Below, piece by piece: positions 1 to 13,300 of a stretch of DNA of 64,000 nucleotides. Where the stretch lies: contig NC_060213.1 of assembly GCF_021130785.1 (NCBI RefSeq), positions 130,772,001 to 130,836,000 on the forward strand, in the 5' to 3' direction. The DNA is from Homalodisca vitripennis (taxonomy: Eukaryota; Arthropoda; Insecta; Hemiptera; Cicadellidae). Both the position numbers and the translations under genes were made by a program. A model generated the notes under the pieces. That model did not search any database. It was not told the origin of the DNA and saw nothing but the letters and a program-made list of their open reading frames with translations. The stretch's first letter is position 1. Each line of letters begins with the position of its first letter.

Positions 1-138
1 TGCCATTTATACAATTTAACGTAAATAAAAGTCGTTTGACAGGTGTTTGGTCTTCCGATCATATGTTAGTTTGCTTATTTAAACGCATATGTGACAGATA
101 CGGCCAAATACAAAATAATTGAATCAGAAAAAGTAAGC

Positions 139-207
139 GCTCTGTGGTGTAATGGTAGCACATTCACCCGGCAAGTGAGAGATCCGGGTTCGACTCCCGG
201 CGGAGCA
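139..207 (+). tRNA. tRNA-like gene, copy 1
   Basis: These 69 bases fold as a tRNA: a seven-pair acceptor stem closing GCTCTGT with GCGGAGC (two G-T pairs), an A box TGGTGTAATGG, an anticodon stem TTCAC/GTGAG and a T arm CCGGG/CCCGG around the B box GGTTCGACTCC. TTTTT follows within five bases and would end RNA polymerase III transcription. The anticodon loop is CCGGCAA, giving GGC (Ala) at the anticodon position, but the universal U33 is C and the body looks more like tRNA-Gly. It is therefore a tRNA pseudogene or the head of a tRNA-derived repeat rather than a working tRNA. Confidence 0.5.
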
Positions 208-390
208 AGTACTTTTTGTGATTCAATGTTTATTGAAATTAAATAAGGCTATTGCCATTTATACAATTTAACGTAAATAAAAGTCGTTTGACAGGTGTTT
301 GGTCTTCCGATCATATGTTAGTTTGCTTATTTAAACGCATATGTGACAGATACGGCCAAATACAAAATAATTGAATCAGAAAAAGTAAGC

Positions 391-459
391 GCTCTGTGGT
401 GTAATGGTAGCACATTCACCCGGCAAGTGAGAGATCCGGGTTCGACTCCCGGCGGAGCA
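391..459 (+). tRNA. tRNA-like gene, copy 2
   Basis: This is identical in its 69 bases to copy 1, including the A and B boxes, the loop CCGGCAA and the downstream TTTTT. The same doubts about function apply. Confidence 0.5.
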
Positions 460-2469
460 AGTACTTTTTGTGATTCAATGTTTATTGAAATTATATATAT
501 ATATATAAGGAGCAAACAATCAAACCGTGTTTTCTAAAAAAAAAAAAATATTTTTGGAGATATTGACATATTATTTGAAAACTCTTTGTTGGACTACAAT
601 TGGAACTGTAGTTATTTTCAACTAAAACAATATATATAAAGATATAGAAACGTATTTTCTAAGATACTGTTTAATTAATGCAAAGTAAATTGTAATAGTG
701 CTTAAAATATCAATGATCATTTATTAATAGTGCTCTGAATTATTGGTCACTCTAACAGTGAATACTGCAATTTTATAAATTTTTTCTGATATTATATATA
801 TATATATATATCAGTTACCTGTGGCTTTGCACATATGCTGAGTTTGCCTTGTTTTCACAATCAAGAATTTTGTATAGAATGAATGGTGTTTTTACTTAAA
901 GAAGAAAAAACTACTTTCGGTATGTTTTTTATAATTATTTTTAATTTCTACATCTGTTTTCTAAAAAATATGCTGTATTACTGTTACAGAATTTATTTAT
1001 ATACAAGTATTTAAAGTCATTAATTTAAAAAAAAAAAATAAAAAATAAGAAAGTTACGAGCAGAAGTGCAGAATATTATATCAGATATCCCGTTCTTCAG
1101 TAATCCCTGGGTATGAGAAAACTTTTGGTCTGGTACCCAAAGGGTTCAAGAAGATGGTTTTAATATGTCATTACTAATTCTGTCTACATTCTGATGAAGG
1201 ACAATTACATGATGTGTACGGTTTTATCAAGTGGTAATCTTCAATGTGTTGGGTTTGATTTTAACTTGTTGTTGTAGCATGAACAATCGTGTGGTTGTTA
1301 GATTTTAACCTAACCATGCGTGATCTGATACTATCTTTTTGAATCCAAAGAGGAAGAGGTCAGTTGAACTGAGGAACGTAATGATGGCAGGACAGACATA
1401 ATATGTTTATGTATATTATAAGTTGTTGGAGTGCCATATCACTCGGAGTAGGGAGTGTAAATTGTTTGGAATTTGCCAATGTTGTATGATATCCTGTTCC
1501 ATTACACTGTTCAGAAACAACTGAAAAACTATAAAATAAATCCTTAACGTTTTTATATTTTAGGCTTGCAGGACGTTAAATGAATTTGAGATGGAGAGTT
1601 TTGAAAAAGGCGACCTGCAGCAAAAATGGTTTATTTTAAATCGTAAAAGCATGAAATTCAAATTTATATTATTTCACTAACAGGTTATTAATGGTTTTTT
1701 CTATAATTTACTGCTAGGCATCTCTTAGCTTTAATTCACTCATAAATATGATAATGAGGCTATATAGTTTCCTTAGAAAGCAGTGTTGATGTTTTCTAAG
1801 GCACTCTCAATGTATTCTGAAAAAAGTGGCTGAAAACTTGCCTGCATAATTTGGAAATGTTATTTCAATACACTGTTTTGATGAGTTTCTCCTCGGCTAA
1901 TTACTGTATGAAAATTAAATTTTAAATTCACCGACTTGTGAATGAATACTTTTATAGTCTAAATACAAGTGAATATTTTCTGTTACTGTTTAAGATAAAT
2001 TTGTTGAAATTATTATGTACCTACTTAATTACTGTTATATATTTCAATAGTGTTTTATATTTATTGATTGTAGTTATTATGCAAATTTTTACGATCTAGG
2101 CCAGTAGTTTTATGAAACATATAAAATATTAGTAACTTTTCACTAATAGATTTTAAATTAATCCATTCTGCTCTGTTAGATAATTGATTATAATGAAATA
2201 ATGCATTTCTGTACATACAGAAAATAAATAAATTGACAGGCAAGACCAGGTAGTCATCAGTAGCCAAGTGACTGTCTTGTGCTCTTTTCTTTCCCTGAGA
2301 AAGAGGATTGGTGTATAAATAGTATAAGTTCTCTATGCCTAGTCATGGATTTGAAATTTTTGATGAATCAGTTTACAAGAATATGAAGAACGTAGCCAGG
2401 TCAAAATATGTTGGGGGTCAAGATCACTGATATTTTTCTGTAGTGGACAGAAAATAAAGCAAGTGCAGT

Positions 2470-2660
2470 TAACCGGTCATTCCCCATTTTGTTCCTTAAA
2501 AACGTTATTGACCCATTTTTATATTGAGAACGATCTTTCAGCAGTACATTTCAGTAATACTGAATTATTTAAATATTAATCGTTTACTTAAAGTAATTGG
2601 AAAAAAATTTAAAAATTGGGGGGGGAGGTTCAGACCCCTTAGACCCCTCATGTCCTTGAA
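2470..2660 (+). repeat. Dispersed repeat family A, copy 1
   Basis: The block contains the phrase GATCTTTCAG followed by AGTACAT and ends in a G-rich then C-rich stretch (GGGGGGG ... GACCCC). Copies lie at about 39430-39645 in the same orientation and at about 55965-56165 reversed. No coding potential is visible. It looks like a non-autonomous mobile element of unknown class. Confidence 0.55.
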
Positions 2661-2995
2661 GAATATATGATAATGGAAGACAAAATTCAGATTATAAAAG
2701 AACCTGTTTAGATCGTGTCCGCTCGAGACAAAATTATCGTTCTATTTGTATATGTACGGTGGTGGTGGGAATTGTCTTTGATTGTATTACTTACGCAGGA
2801 GATAAATCATACAGATGTGGTGTGTTGAGGTACAGAGGATTATTTGATTAGTTCCAAGGTCTGACACTAGGGCTGCGCTAAGTAACTTCCATTGTTACTA
2901 TTCAAACATTTACTACTTGAGGCTCTCACATCACAGATGGCAGTCCGAGAGCACTCATTGTATCCGAGCTTCGATTTATAGCATTCAATGACATA

Positions 2996-4659
2996 CAGGG
3001 TGACCAGACATCCGGCTTTAGGACAAAATGTCCTCTTTTTTAATGTTTTTACTCTTGTCTTCCCGGCTGGATTATGCAAAATGTATTTTGGGGAACGCTT
3101 AAATGTCCAAAATAGTAGGATAAGATAAAAAATTCTTCCGATTTTCGAAGTCTCAATGATAGGCCATGAAAGGTTATTGCAGCGCACACATAATGCCATG
3201 GCATGTGAACTGCTGTTAGATTCAGTTGTATGTTGAGTGTTGTCTATAGTGTCACTGACTCACTGCTGTTTCTATCCGCTCAGCTGCACCCCTTGATTTT
3301 CTGTTTATATATTATTTATATATATATTATATTATGGTTAATTTTGTTATAATACGTTATATACATGTTTCTGTTATAGCGATAATTTCTGATATACATA
3401 GTATAGCTTACTAATAATGTAATGAATCAATGCAATGAATTAATTCCAATTATATCAATTTATTGACCACAAAAAATAAAACAGCTCCCTAAGAATTAAT
3501 ATTGTTTTTTATAATCTCTTCACATAGTTTTGGCATTGATTCGATGAGTTTTTTTGCATATATTTTTTATTTCGTCATCATGGAACCATATTTAGATTAT
3601 AGCAGTAAACGTGGATGTTTTTGCTGTACAATCTTCTTATATATATAAATGCGAATGTTTGTATGTCCGTTTAATAACTCTGGAACCAATGCACCAAACA
3701 TCAGTGAAATTTTTGTACAGTGATTCTACACGTTCCTGGAAGTAACATAGGCATACATACTAGAGTAAATTTGGTCCAATTTAAATAGTTTATTTAATTA
3801 ATTTTTTAATTATAAATCGTTGTTGATGTTAGAGTGTTTTATATTGGATCCGACAGACTGCGCTACGACACATAATACAAAGCGAACTGATACTTAACAG
3901 CTTGTTAATACTTGCAGCTGAAGTTCATCAAAGAGGCAGAAACATTTGTTTACATTTAAAATTTAGAAAATTGTTATTGTAAAGTGCTTGATCAGTAGTG
4001 TAATGCAGGTTGCATAGAAGACGTCATTGCCTAATTGTAAATTCAGATTGCACCAAGTTTGTTGATCAATAATAACAATATATAAAAATACAAATTTTTG
4101 TGTGTTTGTCCTTTATAGACTCAGAAGAACTATTGGACCGATCACTATGAAAATTTGCTATATTTATTTGTATTTTTCTATGTAGAAGGTTTATATGCAA
4201 TGCCCATTGATGTAACTCTCCACCAGGCGGTACTGTAGTATATTACTAATAAAGTTATCAATCAATGCCTGCACATTAAACTGCAATTACGACACAGTTA
4301 TTTTTTAATTAAATAGCCAAACACTATTTGAAGGCAAAGAAATATACGGGCAAAGCTTAAGAAATGCGTGCGAAGCCGTGGGAAACAGCTAGTACATAAA
4401 TAATAGGCTCAAATAATACTTTTATCCATAAATATTGTCTTTACTAATATTTCATTTTTCGATTTATACGTCAAAACAAATCCAATTTAATTTTTTTTAT
4501 TTGCATTATAATGTGCTTAAATGCAGTACTAATTTATAAAGTGTGCTTTTTAATAACGCATAAATAAATTTTTTTTGCAAAGTGTATAAAAATATTAAAT
4601 TGGTACTGTCCTCTTTGCTTTAATGTCCTCTTTTTAGGAATTTCCATGTGGTCACCCTG
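2996..4659. mobile_element. hAT-like non-autonomous DNA transposon, about 1.66 kb
   Basis: The ends are perfect 11-base inverted repeats, CAGGGTGACCA at 2996 and its complement ending at 4659. Flanking 8-mers match at seven of eight bases (ATGACATA at 2988-2995, TTGACATA at 4660-4667), the target duplication length of hAT elements. TGTCCTCTTT motifs recur near both ends. No transposase frame is present. The interior carries at least one other repeat (about 3632-4393). Confidence 0.65.
3632..4393 (+). mobile_element. Possible Helitron-like insert inside the hAT-like element
   Basis: The block starts TCTTATATATATAAATGCG and ends GAAACAGCTAGT, resembling the TC...CTAGT ends of non-autonomous Helitrons. 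A second internal start-like segment lies near 4080, so there may be two nested copies. Helitrons leave no target duplication, so the ends cannot be confirmed here. Confidence 0.3.
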
Positions 4660-5659
4660 TTGACATATCTCTTGTGTAACTAAGACAATCAACTGTCAAC
4701 AATTATTTTTTAATGATGTATAATCTGTGCTATTATTAAGGATTGGGTAAAGAAAACACTTGCTGTCTGTACATCCCAACACAAACTTGATGTTTTATTT
4801 TACATAATATTTGACATCTACATTAAGGCACCGTTTGCTTAGAAGTAACCTCATACAAACAAACACACAACACTGACTCGTCCACAAGAGCTACAAACAT
4901 GCTGAAGTATCAGGTGGACAGGGTCGTCACATTGTTCACAATTAGTACTAAAATACGAGATAATCCGGGACAATTAGTTCCAAATTATTTTCTTGTTATA
5001 CCACTGATATATAATAACCACTGGATGGCAAACTCACTGCATTGCTGTTTCTAGGTACCCGTTAAAGTATACAATCGGTTGGAAGAAGAATGGCATGCAG
5101 ATTAAACGCAACATCGGTGAGAAAACTATCTGCTTTTTCTCGGAAGTGTTAGACTAAACACCTCGGTTGCATTAAACCACATAATAAGTTGAGTATGCCA
5201 AATCCCTAGTCTTGGCCATTTAATATAGCAATCCAGTACTCATCATATATCCATGTGTAATTCAGGAGTCGAGTAAACATAACCGACAATAAGAATTAAA
5301 TACTAACAATTGGAGCACAGGTAACAAATGTGAGTTACTTTTAGTTCCAATAAAAATTTTTAAACAGGTTTTTCTCATTTTTAAAAAAACTATTTACAAT
5401 CAAATATTAAAATGGAATCTATTAAACGCTATGCGCTAAATTTGGTTGCTGTGTTTGAAATTATAGAAATGTGAAAAATACATATATATTTTCGTAATAA
5501 AATAGAAGTACAAACTAATAATAATTAATTGCATATTTTATAGTATAAATGATTGTTTCACATATTTAACAAAGTATATTAAATTTGAATGTCATTTAAT
5601 TGAACTACCAGTTTTCAAAATGAATCAGGACAATGTGTAAAACACTTTAGAGTACTCAT

Positions 5660-5819
5660 CACGATCCTGAGTGTTCCACCTAATTCACGACGTAAGGAGT
5701 TTTATGCTCTTTTGTATTACTTCTATGCCAGTTTTATTTAGTCACACCCCTAACTTTTGGAACTAAGTTTTGTTATAAAAAACACACAATTGATAGTCAA
5801 TTATAAAATATGCAATTTA
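5660..5819 (+). repeat. Direct repeat pair B, left copy
   Basis: About 155 bases starting CACGATCCTGAG and ending near TGCAATTT recur at 6512-6661 in the same orientation. They share an inner block around GACGTAAGGAGTTTTATGCT. No gene lies between the copies. They could be ends of a small LTR-like (TRIM) element or two independent insertions. Confidence 0.6.
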
Positions 5820-6511
5820 CTAATTTTTGGAATGCTACTGGGGAAAATGGGAAATTGTTTGCGGGTCTTAGGAAACATAACCTAGACAAATGTCATGACA
5901 ATTCCTAAAAACTACAAGTTGAGCAACAAAAATAAATAAAACTATGGATACACAATAGAAAAATTATAAATTCAATAAGGATATGTCTTCACAGTCAAGA
6001 TTAAGTACATGCGCTTAACCCTGCTGTAACCTTACTGTCCATTTATGTGACGCAAAATTTTTGTTTATTAACTCAAAACTCAGGCATACTTTAAATTGTT
6101 TATGACACGTATTTACAAAATACAACAGTACATTGAATATGCCAATATGCGACTGAAGGAATAGAATTACTTTTCTTTTCCCAACATGATTGGCAGATAT
6201 AAGAATTATTTTTTGGGCAAGTACAATTTGTTTGTTTTTTATTATAATTAGTTTTAATAACAAAAAACTGTTTTGAACTTTCTGTGTACGGTTTAACCCT
6301 AGATTTGACAGTTGAAAATCCTGTACTGGGAATAAAATATTTTGCTATTATTGTTTAAACATCTGTACAATAGTAATTAAAGGAGTCAAGTATGCATTAC
6401 AATATATATTATTTTCCGTACATTACAGGGAATGTTTATGTGTGGTTGAAAGTCTTTTTTGAATCGATATTTATTTATTAACACCAAGAGTACTTATTAA
6501 AAGTACAAAAT

Positions 6512-6661
6512 CACGATCCTGAGTATTCCAGTTTCACGACGTAAGGAGTTTTATGCTCTTTTGTATTACTTCTATGGGTGTTTTTTTTAGTCACACCCCT
6601 AAAACAAAGTAGTAAATTATAAAAAACACACAATTGATAGTCAATTGGAAAATGCAATTTA
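6512..6661 (+). repeat. Direct repeat pair B, right copy
   Basis: This is the partner of 5660-5819. Small insertions and deletions separate the two, so the duplication is not recent. The 690 bases between them hold only chance frames. Confidence 0.6.
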
Positions 6662-9446
6662 AATTTTTGGGGCACAAACAATGTTTATTCTATAAGTGAT
6701 GACAATATTTTCAAAACTAAAAAAGTGAATAATATTAAAACACTAACACTCAGACAAGATGCACTTTTTAATAAAATTCGGAAATAAATATTGGCCCTGT
6801 AACAAAAAGAAACATATGTTCGAAACACATGGACTTGTTCAGAAAAGAAATTATAAATTCACAGTGACGTAGGTTTCTCAAACAAATTTCCGCAACAAAA
6901 TGCGAGTGTATACCCTTACTACAGTATTTACGCATTTTCTTGATTCAGAAGGAAAGTAGTAGAGGCAATTTAGCATTAGTTTCATAGCTGTATTTAATTG
7001 TGTCATAGATATTATGCATTAAGTAAACTAATAATGAAATTAAACAGCAAAATACACTGATTGATAATATAAAGTGATAACAATTTAAATGTAGTTTTTT
7101 TGCAGCAAAACTGACAAGAAATCAGTCCTAAGTATCACTAGTTACTTGTTGTTTGCTAGTCAAATTAATTTTAAAACAATTTTATTTTATACTAAAACAT
7201 AATTGTTGAAATAAAAAATATTGTTTTAAAGTTAAAGAATGATTATTTTGAATAACAAAAAAGCTAAACAATAATAAATCAAAATTAACATGACTAAATA
7301 TAAAATCAAAATAATAGATGATTCTATGAAAACAGCTGATTTCACAGTTGAATGTTTAACAACAACACATGCCAATGATATCTGTTCAAAATATCGGTAT
7401 TAAAACTGACAGTGAACCGCCCAATTCAGACCAGGTGTGTGAGAAACCAGCCACCAGTTTGCCATTGGGTTAAAAGTATGTTTCCTTATCATATAAATAG
7501 AATAGTAATATATTTAATTAAGTTCGTTTAAGTACTTTGACCTAACAAGTCCAGTAAATTTAAAATATAGGCTACGTTATTTCAAAATAACATGAAGGAA
7601 AATAAATATATATATTTTCAAAACTAATTCCATACTAGGAAATCTGTAATATGTAGAAAAACACTATAGGGCTAAATTAGACACTCTTTAAATCATCTCG
7701 CAGAACCAGTATTGCCTTTGTAGGCCAGTAGCTTATGCTACGACAATTTATGCTTAACCAGTAGTTTTGGTTGAATATTGCTAGAGTATTCGATCAAGTT
7801 TATGTCACATCAGAAAACACTTTATCTACATACATACTAAATATTCTCTACGACCATACCATAAGATTTTTCTCAACAAAAATGAGAGTAAAAAGTTAAT
7901 GCTTGTGGACAGTAAGGTTTGTTCATAGCTGAATATGGTTTAAAAAGAAAACTACACAATGAAAAGGAAATTGATTCATTACTAACATTTATATATTTAA
8001 AAATATAAGAAAATGTTTAAAAGTACAACATGCTGATCATGTTCATTGCATTTTTTACTTGTTGTATTGCATGGCCCACTCATTTGTTCTAATAGTTATA
8101 TTCGATAAAAATAAATAAATAGAAGAAACTAACTAAAATTTTTAAAGGTAGAAAAGATTTTATTACAATAATAAAAAAGAAGGCATTTCTATACGAGTTA
8201 ATGATATGGTACTTTGTATATAATTCATTAATTTTTAACACTAACTTTTACCAAAACATGGTGATATAATCAGCTGATTGCTTTTACTAATAAATAAGTA
8301 ACAACTAGCTAACGTTGATAATTTAATTAAAACGTAACTACAACGTTAACACGTTTCAGTTTCACTTGATGGCAAAATGGAAGTAACAAGGATGTACTAA
8401 TTTCTCTTAACGAAGATTAGCCCACGAGAAGAGCCCGAAGTCAGTATTAATTCTTAATTAACAACATAAATAACAGCGGCTCGTAAAATTAGCAATTTTT
8501 AACTGCAAGGTTAACAACACATAATTATTAGAACATGTATTAGTGTATCAAGGACATAAAGAAACATGGGAGCATTTAAAATTTGGAATGTAATTATTTC
8601 TTAAGGAATATTTCATTTTTACACAGAAATAAATTCGAACATTGATAAACTAGCAAGGGTATAACAGCTAACAAACCTCTTATTTCTTAGTCAATATCTC
8701 TTGACATAACGACAAACTCAGTTTGCTGTTACAGATTCTACTTCACAGTGAACTTCGGGGGATGTGATATGCAGACATTCAAATATTTTGAGAATGAAAG
8801 ACAGACATCTTAAAGCGGAATTTAACGAATCGAAGCCAATTATAAAAAATCCCATCGTAAAATGTCAACAATAACTAGTTTAAAATACATAACCTAGCTT
8901 AAAATTTGTCATTGTGTTATATATATACAGTCTTATTTACTAATAAAACAATAACAATTTACAATTATAAGTCCGTTACGTCAGACTTCACTCAGTCTGC
9001 CTGACATGATTCTACACCATTTGAACACGAATGGCACTAATAAATCATTAGTATATGTCAAGGAATGTTCGCTCGTTTCTTGATCCAGACCAATACTAAA
9101 TACTGAACATAATGTAATTATAATAAATAAATGCATTCCCAAGAGAAATACTGGAAAAAATCAACTAACTTATTAAATAAAATCAGCATAAAACATACAA
9201 TTACAAACAGTACCTTCTTATATAAAATAATGTCTTTAAACACAAATAAATTTGTGTTTTATTTTGTTCACATGCATTACTGCATAATAATTAATTTCTT
9301 AAGAAGGCAATTAAATAAAGTATATATTTGAAACTGATTGCACTTGGTAATTTCAAATTTAATTTACTAATTAACTTACTATAGATTAATACACCTACAT
9401 TAATTATTGTACAAATAAAAATCCAATAATTTAAACAAATTATATG
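6662..9446. other. AT-rich DNA without recognised features
   Basis: I see no gene, RNA or clear repeat in this stretch downstream of the PGANT gene. Open frames are short and lack recognisable motifs. The stretches 516-2469 and 4668-5659 are similar. Confidence 0.6.
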
Positions 9447-9452
9447 TTTATT
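9447..9452 (-). terminator. Candidate polyadenylation signal AATAAA of the PGANT gene
   Basis: AATAAA on the minus strand lies about 160 bases after the stop codon, which would fit a short 3' untranslated region. The motif is common by chance in AT-rich DNA, so the site is only a candidate. Confidence 0.4.
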
Positions 9453-9612
9453 TACCATTACGGCTTTGAAAACAATGGATTTTAAAGAGAATGGGATGAC
9501 CATTGTCTCATCGCTGATCGGCAAGACGTTTGTTGTCAGGAAACATAGTTCGGTTGGTGGCACTGCGTATAACAGTTAACTGGTGTCGTAGCGAAGTTGG
9601 CAACACTGCGTA

Positions 9613-9753
9613 TTACAGTTTGCTGCTGTCATAGTTGTCGAAATGCCAGTGCTGCTGAGGTGACGAGGGGTTGCACTCCTCCATCAGAAGCTTCTGCTTG
9701 TTGTCGGCGATCGCCAGACACTTCTTGCTGCTGCCATGCTGAATCAGCTTGGT
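9613..9753 (-). CDS. PGANT last exon E9: lectin gamma repeat and stop
   Basis: The exon has 141 bases, 47 codons including the TAA stop at 9613-9615, entered in phase 0 after a TTTCCAG acceptor. It encodes TKLIQHGSSKKCLAIADNKQ, then LLMEECNPSSPQQHWHF, and ends NYDSSKL. KCLAI and QQHW are the gamma-repeat versions of CLD and QxW. CNPSSPQQHW is a typical lectin C-terminus in this family. The open frame continues upstream of the acceptor, but that part is intron. Confidence 0.94.
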   Translation of the reverse strand, partial: TKLIQHGSSKKCLAIADNKQKLLMEECNPSSPQQHWHFDNYDSSKL

Positions 9754-10199
9754 CTGGAAACATGAGAAACACGGTTCAATAAATGTAGTTTTGGCAGCAT
9801 TCCCAGTTTCTAGGAAAGTCATGGATAGATAGAGGCATAGAGGTTGTAAATAATCTCCAGCTGATCAAGAGACCTTCTTCCCTGGACATTAAAAAAGTAG
9901 TTTTAACGATAATATATATTCTCTACTCTGAACTTTACTATTAGAACTGATGTTGTTTTTTTATACTGAAAACAGGGGCAACAAATATATACAGTACATA
10001 ATATCCTAAAAAGCATATCATACACAATTAAAGTATAATAAATATTTTAAAATCCACAAGTTTTTAGATTTTAATAAAGAAACATATTTTTTAGACACTG
10101 TTCAATTAAAGAAAAGTAAATGTAATAGTGTTTAAAATATTAATGATCATTTATTAATAGTGCCACCAAATACGAAAAAAATTGCAGTAGTTTTCATAC

Positions 10200-10328
10200 C
10201 TCTGGTTTGTACTGCCAGAATTGATTGCCCTTCGATCCATGGCAAGGGTACAGAATCACGTCTTGACCTGCATAGTCCAGACACGCTTCATCACGCCGGA
10301 CCTCGCCCGCCTTGCTCAGCATCCAGTA
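10200..10328 (-). CDS. PGANT exon E8: lectin beta repeat
   Basis: The exon has 129 bases, 43 codons, phase 0 to 0, with a TTGGCAG acceptor and a GTATGA donor. It encodes YWMLSKAGEVRRDEACLDY, AGQDVILYPCHGSKGNQFW and QYKPE. The initial YW completes the QxW motif started by NQ at the end of E7A or E7B. The exon then supplies the second CLD and QFW pair, the beta repeat. A damaged duplicate lies upstream at 13624-13743, and a LINE tail starts about 70 bases upstream of its acceptor. Confidence 0.94.
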
Positions 10329-10397
10329 CTGCCAACAATGGAAAAAACTAAATTAAGTGTAACAAAAAAAAATCAATTCACTAATGTAAAACATTGG

Positions 10398-13300
10398 TCA
10401 ATCAATCAATCAATCAATTCATTTATTGCCAAAAAACATAACATGCATAGGCATTCGTCAAGAAAATTATAATATCCTAACTTAAAGTATAGACTACTGG
10501 ACAGATCAAACAACAAGACCAAATCAATATAACAGGAGTGATCTACAATTTATTATCCTCAACGTATTCCCGGGACACTGTAATATTCTCTCGAAATAAG
10601 AAATTTTTTTCAGACGATTTTGAAATTCCCTATCGTCCACAACAATTTTCAAGCAGGATGGCAAAGAGTTAAAAAGGCGGATGCAGGAGTAAAGACTTTG
10701 TTTTTCAAAAAAAGATGTTTTATGGCAGGGTAGGATTAGGTTGTTTCTTTTTCTTAAGGAGTAATTATGGGCTGGATTAACGTTGACTGAAAAAAGGTGG
10801 GGATACTTTTTGTAAAAAGAAAGACACTGAAGGATATAAATGGATGGGGAACGTAAGGATATTATTACTGCGAAAGTAACCTCTACAAGACTGGGGAACG
10901 GACTCAACTTGAAAATAATCCGTATAGCTCTTTTCTGGAGACGAAAAACATATTGAGTTTTCTTACCTCTCGTATCCCCATATAGAGACTCCATAGCAAA
11001 GGTAAGGATAAAAACAGCCATAGTAAGTAAGCAAAAGAATTTCCTCACTAGCAAAACAGGATAGTCTATACATCAAAAATATGCAGCTGCTTAGTTTTTT
11101 CGTGACTTTATCAATGTGACTAAAAAAGTTTAGCTGATCATCCAAAACAATTCCAAGATAATTAACATTCAAAGAAGGACACATTTCTGACTCTCCAATC
11201 ATAATGTTTTGAGATTCAATCAACGTTTTAGCAGACTTTCTAATTCCAAAATCAAGAAAATTGGTTTTAGATGTATTTACAAACAGAGAGTTTTCACCCA
11301 ACCACTGCAGCAAATTACTGGCCTGAACAAAGGTTTTGGATTTCAAGCTCGGCTCGATTGCAACCAGAGATGACCAAAGAGGTATCATCAGCAAACAAAA
11401 ACAACTTGGAAACCTTTCACGCTTCGATGGATGTCATTTTATGAATAGTAAAAATAATAAAGGACCAAGTACGGAGCCTTGGGGAACTCCAGTGCGTACT
11501 TCTCGCTCCTCAGAAAATTGTTTTCTTAAAGCACCCTGTATCATCAATAAAAGGAATTTCAACAATCTGTCTACGGTTCAGGAGATAAGAAGCAATCCAA
11601 TCAAAAGCTTTCCCTCTAATACCCAAAGTTTTCAAGTTTTCTGAGCAACAACCCGTGATCCACAACGTCGAAAGCCTTCGTAAGATCCAAAAATAGGCCA
11701 AACACGTGATTCCTGTTATCCAATGAGTTTGATACCTCAGTTAGAAGACTAAAAATTGCATTGACTGTAGACAACCCCTCACGAAAGCCCATATTGATGG
11801 TCATGTAAAATTCCATTGACAGACAGGTAGTTGGAAAGTCTGGTCAGCACAAGCCTTTCAAGAACTTTTGAAAACGTAGAAAGGATCGAAATGGGGCGGT
11901 AATTGCTAAGTTCATTTGGACTTCCTTTTTTCTTAAAATATAGGTTTTACAATTGAGAGCTTCAAGTGTGATGGGAACTTCCCAGATTCAAATGACGAAG
12001 TTCGCAATCTGTGCAAGAGGATCAGCCAATATATCTATACAGCTCAACAAAATCCTGGATGAAACTCCATCAAATCCTGCTGAATTGCTTGTTTTCAAGG
12101 ACTTTACGACTGAGATGATTTCATTCTTATCAGTTGGGAAGCAAAAAATATAGAGGAACTCATACTTGATGAAGACAATGATCTAGGAGGAACAAAATGA
12201 AGAATTACCCTCAGAATCTCTCAAACTCTGGCTTATTTCTGCAAAATGGATGTTGAATTTCTCTGAAATCATCCTAGGATTGTTCATCAGATCGCCATTC
12301 TCGTCATTAAGCGTAATATGTGTGAAGGCATTAGCTTTCTTATCAGGAATGAGATCCTTAACCACATTCCAAGCAGCTCGCTGTTTATTCTGAGCCCGCT
12401 GATGTAGGTCAATACTTTTTTCGCTTTGGCGGAATGGATGCGATTCCTAAACTCCTTCTTGGTTTGAATAAAAGAAAACTCTCAAAGGATGAGAAGAGTC
12501 AAGATGCTTAGACAGCGAGTAGAGAAACAAAAGGCGATTATGAAGTTTTTTTAGATCTTCATCCAAAGGAATCCTCATCTGAGTGCCCCATGTACCGAAC
12601 TTAGTCTTTTTTGTAGGAAAAACACAATCAATATAAAATGACAAAATTGCAAGAAATGAGTCAAACATTTCATCAACATCAGCGGCTCCATAAAAGCTCA
12701 TGCCATGATTCACCCTCCAGAAGACTCCTCAAGACCCGAATGCCGTCCGGGGGTGAAGCACCGCTTGAATGTAAATTTTAATAATATTGTGGGTTGAAGG
12801 AACAAATGAGGCAATGTCTCCAATTTGCGCATGATGATCGGAAATTCCAGTAATTAGAACCTGAGGTGAAAACATATTCTTTGGAATATTGCTAAATATG
12901 TTGTCAATGAGTGAACTGGAACCATTTAAATTCTCGAGGTGAAAGTGTCTATTGTGCTCACCAAGCCGAACGAATTCATCAGATCGATAAAATTTTAGAT
13001 GACTGACTAATGGTGGAAAAATCTATATTGAAATCACCAGACAAAACAATCCATCTGTCAGATGGATACAGGTTTCCAAGCAATGCTGAATCGATAGAAA
13101 AAAATCATTTATTTCAGAAATGCTCTGATTAGGTGGTCTATAGACACATATAAAAATAATACTATTTGCTTCAGACTCAACTCTAACACCACACAACTCA
13201 CAAACACCCTCAATCGAGAACTCAGACATATCAATTTCATAAAACTTAAAGTAGTTCCTTAACTAAAATACAAACGCCTCCTCTTTTTAAGATAGAACGA

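Larger units (their letters stand above)
1..515 (+). repeat. Two tandem 252-bp units, each containing a tRNA-like gene
   Basis: The sequence starting at 1 repeats from 253 with near identity, so the period is 252 bases. Each unit has an AT-rich leader, a tRNA-like block and a short tail. The second unit ends in a short TA repeat near 490-506. Diverged copies of the same unit occur at about 52560-53035. Near identity suggests recent tandem duplication, and the array may continue left of the window. Confidence 0.85.

Noticed and set aside
2867..3199. Minus-strand frame of 110 codons
   Set aside because: It crosses the left end of the hAT-like element and has no recognisable domain.
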